Shown in pieces: positions 1-9,958 of a stretch of DNA of 56,556 nt (positions are counted from its first letter, which is position 1; each line of letters begins with the position of its first letter). The DNA is taken from positions 1 through 56,556 of the forward strand of contig JAUSCI010000081.1 in assembly GCA_030651305.1 (NCBI GenBank), given 5' to 3'. This DNA is from Sulfuritalea sp. GTDB taxonomy: Bacteria; Pseudomonadota; Gammaproteobacteria; Burkholderiales; Rhodocyclaceae. The position numbers were made by a program, and so were the translations under genes. Below the pieces are notes generated by a model, which was not told the origin of the DNA, searched no databases, and saw only the letters and a list, made by a program, of their open reading frames with translations.

Positions 1-40
1 CAGATATTATCTTGTATATCGGTAATATATATCGGAGTCT

Positions 41-1189
41 TTAGAGTGTCACTAGCTGATTGAGCGCTGATCGCAGGGTCTCTTCTTTCTTCGCGAAGCA
101 AAAGCGGACGATGCCTGATTCTTTAGGCAACTGATAAAAAGCGGACACTGGAATTGCAGCCACGCCGATCTCTGTTGTTAACCATTTGGCAAAATCCAAT
201 TCAGGCATGGCAGAGATCTCGGAATACTCGACACATTGAAAATACGTTCCTTCCGACGGTAGAAGTTTGAAGCGGCTCTTCTCTAATCCTGCGCGGAATA
301 AATCGCGTTTGCGTTGATAGAAGTCGGGCAATTCCACGTAATGTTTTGGGGTAGTCATATAGGCCGCAAGGCCATGCTGCATAGGGGAATTTACCGTAAA
401 TACGTTGAATTGATGCACCTTGCGGAATTCCGCTGACAGGGCAGCAGGCGCAGCGACATAGCCGATTTTCCATCCGGTGACGTGATAGGTTTTGCCAAAA
501 CTTGAGATCACGAAGGAGCGTGCTGCAAGGTCGGGATAGCGGCAAACCGACTCATGACGCATGCCGTCGTAGACCATGTGTTCATAAACTTCGTCCGAAA
601 TGATCAGGATGTCTGTGCCGCGCACGATCTCTTGCAGTGCGGCGAGGTCGCTTTCACGCAACACGGATCCGGTCGGATTGTGCGGCGAATTGATGATGAT
701 CATGCGCGTGCGCGGCGTAATCAGCGCGCGCACTTCGTCCCAGTCGGGCTTGAACTCGGGAAAACGCAAGTGGGCGAACACGGCGCGGCCGCCATTGAGT
801 TCGATGCCGGGCACATACGAGTCATACACCGGCGCGAACACGATCACCTCGTCACCCGGTCTGACGCAGGCGGCAATGGCAGTGTAGATCGCCTGGGTGG
901 CGCCGGCGGTTACTGTCACCTCGCTTTCGGGTTCGTAGGCAGCGTGATACAGGCGCGCCACCTTTTCCGCTATCGCCTCGCGCAACGAAGCGACGCCGGC
1001 CATCGGCGGATACTGGTTGGCGCCGGCTGCCATGTGATGCGTGACGCGCTCCAGCAATCTCGGCGACGGTGAAAAGTCGGGAAAACCCTGCGACAGATTG
1101 ATTGCGCCATGTTCCGCGGCAAGCCGCGACATGACGGTAAAAATCGTGGTGCCTACACTAGGCAGGCGTGAGGGGAGATGGAGTGTCAC
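41..1189 (-). CDS. PLP-dependent aminotransferase, methionine aminotransferase (YbdL) type
   Basis: A 382-residue fold-type I aminotransferase, full length for the family. Seen: the N-terminal INLSQGFPDF block, the NSPHNPTG substrate/PLP loop, the ISDEVYEH aspartate block that contacts the pyridine nitrogen, and SSFGKTYHVTGWKIGY, which holds the PLP-binding lysine. The arrangement matches YbdL/KAT-like enzymes that transaminate methionine and some aromatic amino acids with 2-oxo acids in the cytosol. The substrate is inferred from family resemblance only. The gene stands alone on the minus strand, 49 bp downstream of the FKBP gene. The downstream side is cut by the window edge, so operon membership cannot be judged. 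Confidence 0.88.
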   Translation of the reverse strand: MTLHLPSRLPSVGTTIFTVMSRLAAEHGAINLSQGFPDFSPSPRLLERVTHHMAAGANQYPPMAGVASLREAIAEKVARLYHAAYEPESEVTVTAGATQAIYTAIAACVRPGDEVIVFAPVYDSYVPGIELNGGRAVFAHLRFPEFKPDWDEVRALITPRTRMIIINSPHNPTGSVLRESDLAALQEIVRGTDILIISDEVYEHMVYDGMRHESVCRYPDLAARSFVISSFGKTYHVTGWKIGYVAAPAALSAEFRKVHQFNVFTVNSPMQHGLAAYMTTPKHYVELPDFYQRKRDLFRAGLEKSRFKLLPSEGTYFQCVEYSEISAMPELDFAKWLTTEIGVAAIPVSAFYQLPKESGIVRFCFAKKEETLRSALNQLVTL

Positions 1190-1238
1190 GGCATGTCTGC
1201 CCGGAAAACCTTGGGTCAGGCTGCGCAGGTTCCTGGAC

Positions 1239-1583
1239 TCAATCCAGTCCCAGCAATTCCACCTCGAACACCAGCGTCGCGTTGGGCGGAATCACGCCAC
1301 CTGCGCCGCGAGCGCCGTAACCGAGCGCGGGCGGGATAGTCAGTTTGCGCGCGCCACCAATTTTCATTCCCTGCACGCCCTCATCCCAGCCGGCGATGAC
1401 ATGCCGGCCACCCAGCGGAAACTCGAAAGGCTCGTTGCGATCCTTGCTCGAGTCGAACTTGGTACCGTTGGTGAGCCAACCGGTGTAATGCACGGACACC
1501 ATCTGTCCGGCACAGGCTTCCGCACCCTCACCGACAACCAGTTCTTCGATGATCAGGCCGCTGGCCGTAGTGATCTGACTCAT
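1239..1583 (-). CDS. FKBP-type peptidyl-prolyl cis-trans isomerase
   Basis: A 114-residue single-domain FKBP without signal peptide, so probably cytosolic. It catalyses proline cis-trans isomerisation during folding. Visible family motifs are [16 protein letters not shown], the [19 protein letters not shown] core, and [20 protein letters not shown] with the aromatic and hydrophobic residues of the active-site pocket, ending in FEVELL. The short length and the absence of an inserted IF domain separate it from SlyD. It lies between the aminotransferase and the GGDEF/EAL gene, all on the minus strand with short gaps. Confidence 0.93.
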   Translation of the reverse strand: MSQITTASGLIIEELVVGEGAEACAGQMVSVHYTGWLTNGTKFDSSKDRNEPFEFPLGGRHVIAGWDEGVQGMKIGGARKLTIPPALGYGARGAGGVIPPNATLVFEVELLGLD

Positions 1584-1620
1584 TGCATTGCTCCATGATG
1601 TTGAATGATCGATGCTGCCA

Positions 1621-4224
1621 TTATGCCTGACCGATTTTGCTCAGCCGCGGCTCGAAGATCCCGTCAGCTTCGGCTGGCGGCAAGGGGTGCGAGAACAGAT
1701 AGCCCTGAAACTGCTCATAGCCCAGTCCGACCAGTACCTCAAGCTGCTCGCGGGTTTCCACGCCCTCTGCCAGCGTGGCGAGTCCAAGACTCTTGGCCAG
1801 GCCGATGATCGCCGTGACGATGGCGGCATCTTCTGGGTTGGACGTCAAATCGCGGACGAAGCTCTGGTCAACTTTCAGCTTGTGCACCGGAAAACGCTTG
1901 AGGTAGCTCAGGCTGGAATAACCGGTGCCGAAATCATCGATCACCAGTCGCACGCCCATGGCGGCGATTTCCTGTAACTTCGCCTGGGTTTCCTCGATGT
2001 CGTGCATCAGGGTCGACTCGGTAATTTCCAGTTCCAGCAGCCGGGCCGGCTGCCCCGTATCCGCCAGGGCGCGGCGCAGGGTCTCGATCAGGTCCTTCTG
2101 CCGAAACTGGCGCGGCGACAGGTTAACCGAGACCGGCAGTAGCGGGCGCCCCTCTTGCTGCCAGGTTCGATTCTGCCGTAGCGCCTCGGTCAGCACCCAT
2201 TCACCGACCGGCACGATGAGACCGGTTTCCTCTGCAATCGGTATGAAATCATCCGGGTCGATCAGTTCACGCTCCGGGTCGTTCCAGCGCACCAGCGCTT
2301 CCATCCCGCATACCATGCGACGCGGCCAGTCGATCAGCGGCTGAAAGTGCAGCAGCAGTTGCCCCTTCTCGATGGCCTTGCGCAACTTGTTCTCCATCGT
2401 AAAAAAGTGCGCGGCCTGCTCTTTCATCTGTCCGGCAAAAAACTGGAAGTTGTTTCGTCCGGCCTCCTTGGCGTGATACATCGCCGTGTCGGCGTGCTTC
2501 ATGAGGACAAAAACCTCGTCGCCGTCATCGGGAAAAATGCTGATGCCGATGGATGAGGTGATGCGCAACTGGTGACCGCCGATAGCCGCTGGCGAGGCCA
2601 GGGCGTCAAGAACTTTTTCCGCCACCTGCACCGCATCGTCGGGCGAGGAGATATCGTGCAAGACGATGACGAACTCGTCGCCGCCCAGGCGCGACACGGT
2701 ATCGACGGCCCGCACGACACTCGTCAGACGCTCTGCCACGTGCTTCAGCAGTTCGTCGCCGATGGCATGGCCCAGCGTATCGTTGATATTCTTGAAGCGA
2801 TCGAGATCGAGAAACATCACTGCCACGCGATGGCGGCCGCGCTGAGCCTGCGCCAGCGCCTGCTCCAGCCGGTCATGCAGCAGGGTGCGATTGGGCAGGC
2901 CGGTCAGACTGTCATGATGGGCGATATGCCATATGCGCTGCTCGGCCTGCATCCGCTCGAACACCTCCTCCTGCAGCTTCGAGTTGGCGCTCGCCAGTTC
3001 GGTCGTGCGTTCGACAACGCGCTGTTCCATTTCGTCATGGGCGCGCAGCAAAGCCTCCTCCACCTGGTGGCGTTCGGTGACATCCTCGAAAATCCAGGTC
3101 AGTTCGACGCTGTCGCTTTGGCTGGCGACCCGGCGCCCGGTAGCCCGCACCCAGAAAGCGTGGCCATCCTTGTGCTGCACGCGGGTCTCGCCAACGTAGG
3201 TACCCCCGGCCAGCATTGCCGGAAAGGCCGCCGCGCCGTAAGCCTGGTAGTCCTCTTCGTTCAGAAAGAAAACGCGCGTCGAACGCCCCGCCAGTTCTTC
3301 CGGCTGGTAGCCGAAGATCTCGGCCAGTCGCCTGTTGTAGCGCTGCACCAGGCGATCCCTGACGAACAGAATGCCCACGGCCGCGTTGTCAAAAATCAGC
3401 TGTTGCTCGTCGAAGGCCTGCCGCGCCCGCTCTTCGGCCTCGCGCGTGGCGGTGAAATCCTCTGCAATCCAGACCGAACCTTCATGCGGCTTCGTCGGGT
3501 CAAAGGCGCTGCCACTCACGCGCAACCAGACCGGCTTACCGTCGCGTCGCAGGGACAACTGCTCGCGATGATGCACGGTACCGGCGGCGAATTCGGCATA
3601 GACCTGTTCGCCGACACGCAGGAATTCCTCGTTGGTGGTGAATAGCTTTCGCACCGACTGGCCAGCCAGCGAACCCGCCGGCAGACCGAACAATTCTTCG
3701 AATCGATGGTTGCAGCGCACGAAAACGCGGTTGCGCACGACGGCGATTCCCACCGACGCCGTATCGAAAATTGCCGACAGTTCGCGCGTGCTGCTTTCGA
3801 GCGCGGACATCATCAGCCGGTCTTCGGCGATGTCCTCGATGATCCACAAGGTGCCGTCCCTGGGATGATCCGGATCAACCGCCTTGGCCGAAACCCGACA
3901 CCAGAACAAGCTGCCGTCCCGGCGCTTGAGTTGGGTTTCGGTACGAAAGGACTGGCCTGCGGTCAGCACCGGCCCGGCCTTGCGCCCAAGCGCGGAGTAG
4001 GCCTTCTGATCGGAATACAGAATCAGTGCCGACTGGTCGATGAATTCGTCCAGCGCATAGCCGAACATTTCCGCGCACAGGCGGTTGGCCTGAATCAGCC
4101 GGCGATTGTGGGTAAATAGAATGCCCACCGTCGCATTCTCGAAAATCGCATTGAGTTCGAGTACGGCCCTCTTCGGCGGCTGGGCAATCGCAGCGCTCTT
4201 CATCACGCCGGATCCATCCCGCAT
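1621..4224 (-). CDS. Triple-PAS GGDEF-EAL cyclic-di-GMP signalling protein
   Basis: An 867-residue protein. Three consecutive PAS domains occupy roughly residues 25-140, 148-263 and 273-390; each has the xxNxxxxxxFGY-type PAS core and a following PAC-like segment ending in IxEDxT. A heptad-rich linker ([20 protein letters not shown]) follows. The GGDEF domain has an intact RLGGDEF active-site loop, preceded five residues upstream by RAVD, which fits the RxxD inhibitory site. The C-terminal EAL domain has an intact MEALVRW, a [13 protein letters not shown] loop and a late EGVET block. Both catalytic motifs are intact, so it may be bifunctional or have one dominant activity; that cannot be decided here. 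No transmembrane segment is seen, so it is a soluble sensor. Its start overlaps the end of the upstream oxidoreductase gene by 22 bp. Confidence 0.93.
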   Translation of the reverse strand: MRDGSGVMKSAAIAQPPKRAVLELNAIFENATVGILFTHNRRLIQANRLCAEMFGYALDEFIDQSALILYSDQKAYSALGRKAGPVLTAGQSFRTETQLKRRDGSLFWCRVSAKAVDPDHPRDGTLWIIEDIAEDRLMMSALESSTRELSAIFDTASVGIAVVRNRVFVRCNHRFEELFGLPAGSLAGQSVRKLFTTNEEFLRVGEQVYAEFAAGTVHHREQLSLRRDGKPVWLRVSGSAFDPTKPHEGSVWIAEDFTATREAEERARQAFDEQQLIFDNAAVGILFVRDRLVQRYNRRLAEIFGYQPEELAGRSTRVFFLNEEDYQAYGAAAFPAMLAGGTYVGETRVQHKDGHAFWVRATGRRVASQSDSVELTWIFEDVTERHQVEEALLRAHDEMEQRVVERTTELASANSKLQEEVFERMQAEQRIWHIAHHDSLTGLPNRTLLHDRLEQALAQAQRGRHRVAVMFLDLDRFKNINDTLGHAIGDELLKHVAERLTSVVRAVDTVSRLGGDEFVIVLHDISSPDDAVQVAEKVLDALASPAAIGGHQLRITSSIGISIFPDDGDEVFVLMKHADTAMYHAKEAGRNNFQFFAGQMKEQAAHFFTMENKLRKAIEKGQLLLHFQPLIDWPRRMVCGMEALVRWNDPERELIDPDDFIPIAEETGLIVPVGEWVLTEALRQNRTWQQEGRPLLPVSVNLSPRQFRQKDLIETLRRALADTGQPARLLELEITESTLMHDIEETQAKLQEIAAMGVRLVIDDFGTGYSSLSYLKRFPVHKLKVDQSFVRDLTSNPEDAAIVTAIIGLAKSLGLATLAEGVETREQLEVLVGLGYEQFQGYLFSHPLPPAEADGIFEPRLSKIGQA

Positions 4225-5084
4225 CCTGCGTCGAGCACACGCAGCAATGAAGACGTGTCATCGCCCCCCCAGCCCTGGCTCATCAACGAGTTCAACTGCT
4301 GCGCCACGGCGCCTGACACCGGCAAAGGCGCCCCGATCCGGGTCGCCTCATCCATCAGCAGCGCGTAATCCTTGTGGTGCAATCTTGCTTCGACACCGGG
4401 ACGAAAATCCCTGATCGCCATGCGGCCGCCGAACACGTCCAGCACCCGTGAACCGGCCGAGCCGTGCAGCATTGCGGCGCGCACCTTGCTGAAGTCGATG
4501 CCGGCTGCGGCCGCCAGCCGCGCCGCCTCCGCCGTCGCCTCGATCGCCGCCACCATCACCATCTGGTTGCAGGCCTTGGCCACCTGCCCGGCGCCTGCCT
4601 CTCCCACGTGCACGATGGTCTTGCCCAGCACGGCGAAGATCGGCTGGAGGCGTGTCGCCAGCGCCGACTTTCCGCCCCACATGATCGCCAGCGCGGCACT
4701 TTGCGCGCCGCCACTGCCACCGGATACCGGCGCATCGACGAAATCAACACCGCTGGCGGCATGACGGGCCGCGATGCGGCGGGCGGCGGACGGCGCGATG
4801 GTGGAAAAATCGACATGGAGGCAGCCCGGCGCCAGGCCCGCCGCCAGGCCCTCGGTCCCGAAAGCCAGCCCCTCGACGTCGGCGCTGCCGGTAACATTGG
4901 TGCACACAATTTCGGCATGACGCGCGACTTGAGCGGGTGAGGCACGCCATTGCGCCCCTTGCGCGACCAGCGCGGCCGCCGCTTCCGGTCGTCGCGACCA
5001 GACCGACAATTCATGTCCGGCGTGCAGCAGGTGTTCCGCCATCGGGCGGCCCATGGCACCGAAACCGATGAAACCCAGTTGCAT
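4203..5084 (-). CDS. NAD(P)-dependent 3-hydroxyisobutyrate dehydrogenase-family oxidoreductase
   Basis: A 293-residue beta-hydroxyacid dehydrogenase. The N-terminal GFIGFGAMGRPMAEHL is the Rossmann nucleotide loop, FVDAPVSGGSGGA is the substrate-binding block, and GAGQVAKACNQ carries the catalytic lysine. It would reduce or oxidise a small 3-hydroxy acid such as 3-hydroxyisobutyrate or tartronate semialdehyde; the exact substrate is not evident. It is a tandem paralogue of the gene just upstream (gap of 4 bp), with the same length and block order. The segment GGKSALATRL is encoded by a copy of the 22-bp dispersed motif, in the place where the paralogue has GGTQAAFDQV. No length change results. 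Confidence 0.85.
   Translation of the reverse strand: MQLGFIGFGAMGRPMAEHLLHAGHELSVWSRRPEAAAALVAQGAQWRASPAQVARHAEIVCTNVTGSADVEGLAFGTEGLAAGLAPGCLHVDFSTIAPSAARRIAARHAASGVDFVDAPVSGGSGGAQSAALAIMWGGKSALATRLQPIFAVLGKTIVHVGEAGAGQVAKACNQMVMVAAIEATAEAARLAAAAGIDFSKVRAAMLHGSAGSRVLDVFGGRMAIRDFRPGVEARLHHKDYALLMDEATRIGAPLPVSGAVAQQLNSLMSQGWGGDDTSSLLRVLDAGCGMDPA
4651..4672 (-). repeat. Dispersed 22-bp motif, copy 1 (inside oxidoreductase gene)
   Basis: On the plus strand the core is CGTGTCGCCAGCGCCGACTT, one base different from the argJ copy. On the coding strand it encodes part of GGKSALATRL. Its position corresponds to an ordinary, length-conserved part of the protein family. Confidence 0.7.
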
Positions 5085-5088
5085 TAAG

Positions 5089-5964
5089 CTACTCCGGCGT
5101 GCTCATCTTTTCGAGCAGCATCAGCGCCGAGATCGAATCGTTCTCGCCCATGCCGCTGCCGACGATGGCGTTGAAGATCTGCGCCGTGGCCGCCGCCGAG
5201 GGCAGCATCAGACCCAGGCGATGCGCCTCTTCCATGACGATGCGCAAATCCTTCTGGTGCATCCAGGCCTTGAAACCGGGCTTGAAGTTGCGGTCGAGCA
5301 TGCGCTGGCCATGGTTTTCCAGGATTTTTGAATAAGCGAAACCGCCGAGCAGCGCCTCGCGCACCCTGGCCGGATCAACGCCGCTTTTCGCCGCGAAGTT
5401 GAAGGCCTCGGCCACGGCCAGCACGCCGACGCCGGTGAGAATCTGGTTGCAGGCCTTGGCCACCTGGCCGGCACCGGAGCCGCCGATCAGCGTCACCGAC
5501 TTGCCCAACTTTTCCAGCAGGGGCTTGACCTGGTCGAATGCAGCCTGCGTGCCGCCGACCATGACGGTCAGCGCGGCGTTGATGGCGCCGGTCTCGCCGC
5601 CCGACACGGGCGCATCGACGAACTCGATGCCCTTCTCCGCCAGGCGCTGGCCGATTACTCGCGCGGCATTGGGGTTGATGGTCGACATGTCGACCACGAT
5701 CAGGCCTTTGCGGCCGCCCGCGATGATGCCGTTCTCGCCCAGGCAAACGGCCTCCACGTCCGGCGCGTCGGCCACCATGGTGATGACCACCGCGGCGTGT
5801 TTCGCCACCTCGGCCGGGCTCGCATGGGTCTTTGCATTGACGCTCGCGAAAGGCTTCAGCGACTCCGGTCGCCGTGCCCACAGGTGCAGTTCGTGACCGG
5901 CCTTTTCCAGGTGCAGGGCCATCGGGCGGCCCATCAGGCCAAGACCTATGAATCCGACTTTCAT
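5089..5964 (-). CDS. 2-hydroxy-3-oxopropionate reductase / 3-hydroxyisobutyrate dehydrogenase family (GarR/GlxR-like)
   Basis: A 291-residue enzyme with the Rossmann loop GFIGLGLMGRPMALHL, the substrate block FVDAPVSGGETGA and the lysine block GAGQVAKACNQ. The family reduces tartronate semialdehyde to glycerate or oxidises 3-hydroxyisobutyrate. The resemblance to GarR/GlxR is good, but no glyoxylate carboligase gene is present to confirm the pathway. It is the first of two tandem minus-strand paralogues, 39 bp downstream of the DUF4202 gene. A good GGAGAC ribosome site precedes the ATG. Confidence 0.87.
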   Translation of the reverse strand: MKVGFIGLGLMGRPMALHLEKAGHELHLWARRPESLKPFASVNAKTHASPAEVAKHAAVVITMVADAPDVEAVCLGENGIIAGGRKGLIVVDMSTINPNAARVIGQRLAEKGIEFVDAPVSGGETGAINAALTVMVGGTQAAFDQVKPLLEKLGKSVTLIGGSGAGQVAKACNQILTGVGVLAVAEAFNFAAKSGVDPARVREALLGGFAYSKILENHGQRMLDRNFKPGFKAWMHQKDLRIVMEEAHRLGLMLPSAAATAQIFNAIVGSGMGENDSISALMLLEKMSTPE

Positions 5965-6003
5965 GATGTTGTCTCCTCGGGATTCTTCAATTCGTGCGCG
6001 CTG

Positions 6004-6600
6004 TCAGGGGGCAATCGCCTTGAGAATCAGCGGTACCAGAGGCTCCGGCAGTTTGAGGCCGCCACCGGTGGCAAACGCGTGGGCGTTATCCGACATTTTT
6101 CGCCATGTCTTGCGGATGATGTCCAGCCACTTTTCCTCGCTGTACTCTGCATGCTGGCCGGCGAAGCCGAGCATGTAGTGCTCGATGAAGACCAGATCCG
6201 TAACGTCTTCCATCATCTGCGTATCGGGGTTGACCTTGAGCCCGCGCTTGCCCACTGCGGCCTTGACCTTATCGATCATGGCGTCATCGTAGCCGGCCTG
6301 CTGCATCAATTCGCCGGCCGTCTCGGCGTGGAATTTGTAGAGCCCGGTGCGCCAGGCGAAATAGCCTTCCTTGGTCATCGGATAGCTGCTGCGCGGCACC
6401 GTCCAGCGCTTGATGTGCTGGGCGCGCACGGCCAGCCGGGCGACTTCGCTCGCGTCCGGCGCATAGCGGCCGATCATCTCGGTCATGCGTCGGGCATAGA
6501 GCAGCTCCTTCGGCTGCCCCTCGTCCTGATTGGGGTCCTCGGCATTGGCGGCGTCAAAAAGCGCGATGGCGCGCTCGTATCGCTCCTGATCATTACTCAT
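6004..6600 (-). CDS. DUF4202 domain-containing protein
   Basis: About 198 residues from the chosen start (MSNDQERYERAIALFD); an upstream ATG at 6615 would add five residues. The sequence matches the DUF4202 family as remembered. Seen are many conserved His and acidic residues: RAQHIKRW, FHAETAGELM, VFIEHYML and the C-terminal DNAHAFATGG. The spacing of His and Asp/Glu resembles HD-type metal-binding helices, but catalytic activity is not established and no function is assigned. No signal peptide or membrane segment is present. It is read divergently from the PAS-GGDEF gene; the roughly 280-bp space between the two starts holds both promoters. Confidence 0.75.
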   Translation of the reverse strand: MSNDQERYERAIALFDAANAEDPNQDEGQPKELLYARRMTEMIGRYAPDASEVARLAVRAQHIKRWTVPRSSYPMTKEGYFAWRTGLYKFHAETAGELMQQAGYDDAMIDKVKAAVGKRGLKVNPDTQMMEDVTDLVFIEHYMLGFAGQHAEYSEEKWLDIIRKTWRKMSDNAHAFATGGGLKLPEPLVPLILKAIAP

Positions 6601-6881
6601 GGTCTGGCTTTCCATAATCCAAAATAGTGCGAACTGCCGGTAGTGGGGCCCGCATTGCCGGCAACGTGGCCGACACCGCTATCTTAGCCGAGATAGGCGC
6701 GGTGGCTATCTGCACCGGAACAAGGCCGGCGAATGGAACGGCGCACGGACTCTGGAACAGTCGTTCGGGCAAAGGCGGCGGACACATTATTGGTGACATA
6801 ATCTCCCTGTCGACTCCAGCCGTTAGCCGAGACTCGCCCTGTTGCGCAGTGGGCTGGAAGGCTCTTCTCCGAAAGGCTGCC

Positions 6882-8309
6882 ATGGTCAACAGCGTTGCGC
6901 ACTCAACTGAACCGGTGGTCGGCAGCGCAACCGCCATTGCCTCGGAAATTCGAGCGCTGCGAGACTTTGCCGAGCTTTCGGCGGACTGGTTTTGGGAGCA
7001 GGACGCGGAATTTCGCTTCACCCGCTTCTTTGGCCTGGCGACGGAAAAACTGCGGCGCGCCGAAAGCGAATTTTTTGGCAAGCGGCGCTGGGACATGCCG
7101 ATTCGTGGCATCAGCGCCGAGCAGCTTGCGGCACATATAGCTACCTACGAGCGCCACGAGCCTTTCCGCAATTTCGACTACGAAGTGCCGGGTGAGGGCG
7201 GCATCCTCCAGTATTACTCGGTCAGCGGCACGCCGGTATTCAACGAGCAAGGCGTATTTGTCGGCTATCACGGTGTTGGCCGCAATATCACCGAGCTGCG
7301 GCTGGCCGAGCTGGCGATCAAGGAAAGCGAGCGGCAGTTATCGCAGATCGTCGATGGCAGTCCGATACCGACCTTTGTGATCGATGCCGAACATCGGGTC
7401 ACGCACTGGAATCGGGCTTGCGAACAACTGACCGGATTGAGCGCGAACGAGATGTTGGGTCAAAGCGATGTGTGGCGATCGTTTTACCCGGCAGCGCGGC
7501 CGGCCATGGCCGATCTGGTGGTAGCCGGAGCGATGGATGATGCGATTGCCGAGCACTACCAGAAATTCAGCCACTCGGCCCTGATTGCCGGAGCCGTAGA
7601 GGCCGAGGACTTCTTTCCGCAAATGGGCGGGGAAGGACGCTGGCTCCACTTTACGGCTGCACCGCTGAAAGACTCCGCGGGAAATCTCACCGGCGCCATC
7701 GAGACACTGCAGGACATTACCGCCCAGCGCAGGGCGCAGACCGCACTCGAACAGCTCGCCACGCGCGACGGCCTGACCGGAATCGCCAATCGCCGCACCT
7801 ATGACGAAAAACTCGGCAACGAATGGAAGCGCCAGCTGCGTGATTCGCGGACCTTGTCGCTGCTCATGATCGACGTCGATCACTTCAAACTCTTTAACGA
7901 CGCCTACGGCCATCAGGCGGGCGACAACTGTCTGCAGCAGATCGCCAGAGTGCTGGAGCAAGTCGTGTTCCGTCCGGGCGACCTGGTCGCCCGCTATGGC
8001 GGCGAAGAGTTTGTGGTGATCCTGACCGCGACCCATGCGCAAGGAGCAAGCATCGTCGCCCAGCGCATTCTTGATCGCATCGCCGAACTGGCCATGCCCC
8101 ACAGCGGCGGCGAAGGCGGTCGGGTGACGCTGAGCATCGGCGTCGCCACCTCGCTGCCGCAACCCGACTCGGAGCCGGAAAGCCTGGTCGCCGCTGCCGA
8201 CGCCGCGCTATACCGGGCCAAGCATGCCGGGCGCAATCGCTTCGTCCTCGACCAGGCGACAGAAGCTGCGCAGCAAGCCGGGACTGCCGCCACCGAAACG
8301 CGGCTATGA
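6882..8309 (+). CDS. PAS-PAS-GGDEF diguanylate cyclase
   Basis: 475 residues from the chosen ATG at 6882. The frame is open upstream to 6627, but those 85 codons show no domain and the PAS homology begins shortly after 6882. Two PAS domains follow: the first begins near [16 protein letters not shown] and ends at GRNITEL, the second runs from [15 protein letters not shown] to LQDITAQR. The GGDEF domain starts at [14 protein letters not shown] and carries an intact [12 protein letters not shown] active site, with RPGD five residues upstream as an RxxD inhibitory site. No EAL domain is present, so synthesis of cyclic di-GMP is the expected activity. It is soluble. Its 3' end overlaps the convergent argJ by 6 bp. 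Confidence 0.9.
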   Translation: MVNSVAHSTEPVVGSATAIASEIRALRDFAELSADWFWEQDAEFRFTRFFGLATEKLRRAESEFFGKRRWDMPIRGISAEQLAAHIATYERHEPFRNFDYEVPGEGGILQYYSVSGTPVFNEQGVFVGYHGVGRNITELRLAELAIKESERQLSQIVDGSPIPTFVIDAEHRVTHWNRACEQLTGLSANEMLGQSDVWRSFYPAARPAMADLVVAGAMDDAIAEHYQKFSHSALIAGAVEAEDFFPQMGGEGRWLHFTAAPLKDSAGNLTGAIETLQDITAQRRAQTALEQLATRDGLTGIANRRTYDEKLGNEWKRQLRDSRTLSLLMIDVDHFKLFNDAYGHQAGDNCLQQIARVLEQVVFRPGDLVARYGGEEFVVILTATHAQGASIVAQRILDRIAELAMPHSGGEGGRVTLSIGVATSLPQPDSEPESLVAAADAALYRAKHAGRNRFVLDQATEAAQQAGTAATETRL

Positions 8310-9542
8310 CCGGTAGTCGGCGTTGATCCTGACGTAGTCGTAGGAAAAATCGCAGGTCCAGACAGTGGCTTCAGCGGCACCGCGTCCGAGGTCGACGCGG
8401 ACCGTAATCTCCGCCGCCTGCATGATGCGCGAGCCATCCTCTTCGCGGTAGCCGGCGGCCCGCCCGCCGTGTTCGGAAACCAGCACTTCCTCGCCGCCAC
8501 TACCAAGCCAGACGCGCACACCGGCGGCATCCAGATCGGCGATGCCGGCGTAGCCGATGGCCGCCAGAATCCGGCCGAGATTCGGGTCCGACGCGAAAAA
8601 CGCCGTCTTCACCAGCGGCGAATGGCCGATGGCATAGGCCACCAGGCGGCATTCCGCCGCCGTGCCGCCAGCGCCGACTTTCACGGTGATGAACTTGGTC
8701 GCGCCCTCGCCGTCGCGCACGATGGCCTGCGCCAGTTCCTGCGCCACGCCGATCACCGCATCGCGCACCGCCGGCCAGTGGGGCGATGATTCGCTGTCGA
8801 TCATGCAACCCGCTGCGCCCGTCGCAATGACGAGGAAGGAATCGTTGGTCGACGTGTCACCGTCCACGGTGATGCAGTTGAAGGAAACGTCTGCGGCGTC
8901 CTTCGCCAGCTTCTGCAACATGGCCGGACTGAGGCCGGCGTCGGTGGCGACAAAGCCGAGCATGGTCGCCATGTTGGGCCGGATCATGCCGGCGCCCTTG
9001 CTGATGCCGGTGATGGTGATGGTCTTGCCATCCAGGCTGATCCGCCGCGAGGATGCCTTGGCAACGGTATCGGTGGTCATGATGGCGTGCGCGGCGGCAT
9101 GCCAGTGGTCTGGCGCGAGGTCGGCCTGCGCGGCGGGAAGGCCGGCGATCAGGCGATCCACCGGCAAATGTTCGAGGATCACGCCGGTCGAAAACGGCAG
9201 CACTTCATGCGCCTCGCAACCGAGCATCCGCGCCACCGCGTCGCAGGTGTCGCGCGCCGCCCGCATGCCCTGCTCGCCGGTGGCGGCGTTGGCAATGCCG
9301 GTATTGATCACCAGCGCACGAATTCCGCCGTCGCCGGCCAGATGCTCGCGGCAAACGGTGACGGGCGCCGCGCAACAGCGATTTTGCGTAAATACGCCGG
9401 CGGCATGGCTGCCGGGCGCGAACTCGATCAGCGTCAAGTCGCGCCGGTCCTTCTTGCGTATGCCCGCCTCCGCCGTGCCGAGACGAACTCCGGCAACGGG
9501 GAACAGGGCTTGAGGGGCGGGGGTGGCGTAGTTGACGGGCAT
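8304..9542 (-). CDS. argJ: Bifunctional glutamate N-acetyltransferase / amino-acid N-acetyltransferase ArgJ
   Basis: A 412-residue arginine-biosynthesis enzyme of the usual length. It transfers the acetyl group from N-acetylornithine to glutamate and may also use acetyl-CoA. The self-cleavage site is visible in the [16 protein letters not shown] stretch, where cleavage falls before the threonine of MATML. The conserved [12 protein letters not shown] block and the C-terminal [19 protein letters not shown] block are intact. The segment [11 protein letters not shown] is encoded by a dispersed-motif copy at 8661-8682, and the spacing around it is as expected for ArgJ. The gene is monocistronic on the minus strand, convergent with the cyclase gene. 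Confidence 0.96.
   Translation of the reverse strand: MPVNYATPAPQALFPVAGVRLGTAEAGIRKKDRRDLTLIEFAPGSHAAGVFTQNRCCAAPVTVCREHLAGDGGIRALVINTGIANAATGEQGMRAARDTCDAVARMLGCEAHEVLPFSTGVILEHLPVDRLIAGLPAAQADLAPDHWHAAAHAIMTTDTVAKASSRRISLDGKTITITGISKGAGMIRPNMATMLGFVATDAGLSPAMLQKLAKDAADVSFNCITVDGDTSTNDSFLVIATGAAGCMIDSESSPHWPAVRDAVIGVAQELAQAIVRDGEGATKFITVKVGAGGTAAECRLVAYAIGHSPLVKTAFFASDPNLGRILAAIGYAGIADLDAAGVRVWLGSGGEEVLVSEHGGRAAGYREEDGSRIMQAAEITVRVDLGRGAAEATVWTCDFSYDYVRINADYRS
8661..8682 (-). repeat. Dispersed 22-bp motif, copy 2 (inside argJ)
   Basis: The plus strand reads CGTGCCGCCAGCGCCGACTT followed by TC. On the coding strand it encodes KVGAGGTA in ArgJ. It matches the consensus fully. Confidence 0.75.
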
Positions 9543-9620
9543 GGCTTTCCTCAGTGCGGGAATGAAGCGGCTATTCAGAGTGAGCTTGAATTTTAGCCGC
9601 CAAAGCGGGGAGCAGATCGA

Positions 9621-9642
9621 AAAGTCGGCGCTGGTGACACGG
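9621..9642 (+). repeat. Dispersed 22-bp motif, copy 3 (intergenic)
   Basis: Reads AAAGTCGGCGCTGGTGACAC, with two differences from the consensus. It lies between argJ and the inverted-repeat island, outside the island's left arm. Confidence 0.65.
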
Positions 9643-9688
9643 CGATCCGAGCCGCGGGAAACAGATGCGCTCCATTTTCCGTCGTTCC

Positions 9689-9748
9689 CGCGAAGGCGGG
9701 AATCCAGTAGTCATTGCGAGAATGCCGGGTCTCGCCCCGGCGGGCGAG
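9689..9748 (+). repeat. Left arm of a 60-bp inverted repeat
   Basis: Pairs with the complement of 12170-12229 at 58 of 60 positions by direct comparison; the two differences are in the CGCGAAGGCGGG part. The arm begins inside a GGGAATCC-type palindrome and ends CGGCGGGCGAG. Confidence 0.85.
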
Positions 9749-9958
9749 TTAGACCATGTGGAAAACATATTCGAAGCTGGTTCGTTTGAACTCTAGCCAC
9801 CGACTGGAACGTGCCCTGAGCGGCCGAGTCGTGCCTCACAATACGTGGCTCCGCTACTGCAACTTGTTGGGCATAAAGCACGGCAATAATTGTCCGCAGC
9901 ATCAACAGAGTGTAGGCTTCAAGTCTTTGTGCCTGCCGGCATAATGGGAAGGGAAAAC

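Larger units (their letters stand above)
9543..9958. other. Gene-free stretch upstream of the OLD-like ATPase
   Basis: It holds the argJ promoter side, one dispersed motif (9621-9642), a palindromic GTTCCCGCGAAGGCGGGAAT sequence of the dRS3-like type at 9684-9703, and the left arm of the 60-bp inverted repeat (9689-9748). From about 9750 the composition becomes AT-richer, like the ATPase gene that follows. The open frame 9756-9944 resembles nothing recognised and lacks a ribosome site. Confidence 0.6.

Noticed and set aside
2572-3645. Long open frame on the plus strand opposite the GGDEF-EAL gene
   Set aside because: It is the mirror of a strongly recognised coding gene in GC-rich DNA; its sequence has no domain and no ribosome site.
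6627-6881. N-terminal extension of the PAS-GGDEF cyclase
   Set aside because: The 85 extra codons carry no domain and would fill the divergent promoter region; the ATG at 6882 directly precedes the first PAS domain.
9684-9703. CRISPR-like repeat at the GGGAAT palindromes
   Set aside because: Only single palindromes at each end of an island, with no regular array or spacers; no cas genes in the window.
9756-9944. Possible small gene upstream of the OLD-like ATPase
   Set aside because: No ribosome site, no family, and it overlaps the start region of the ATPase gene.
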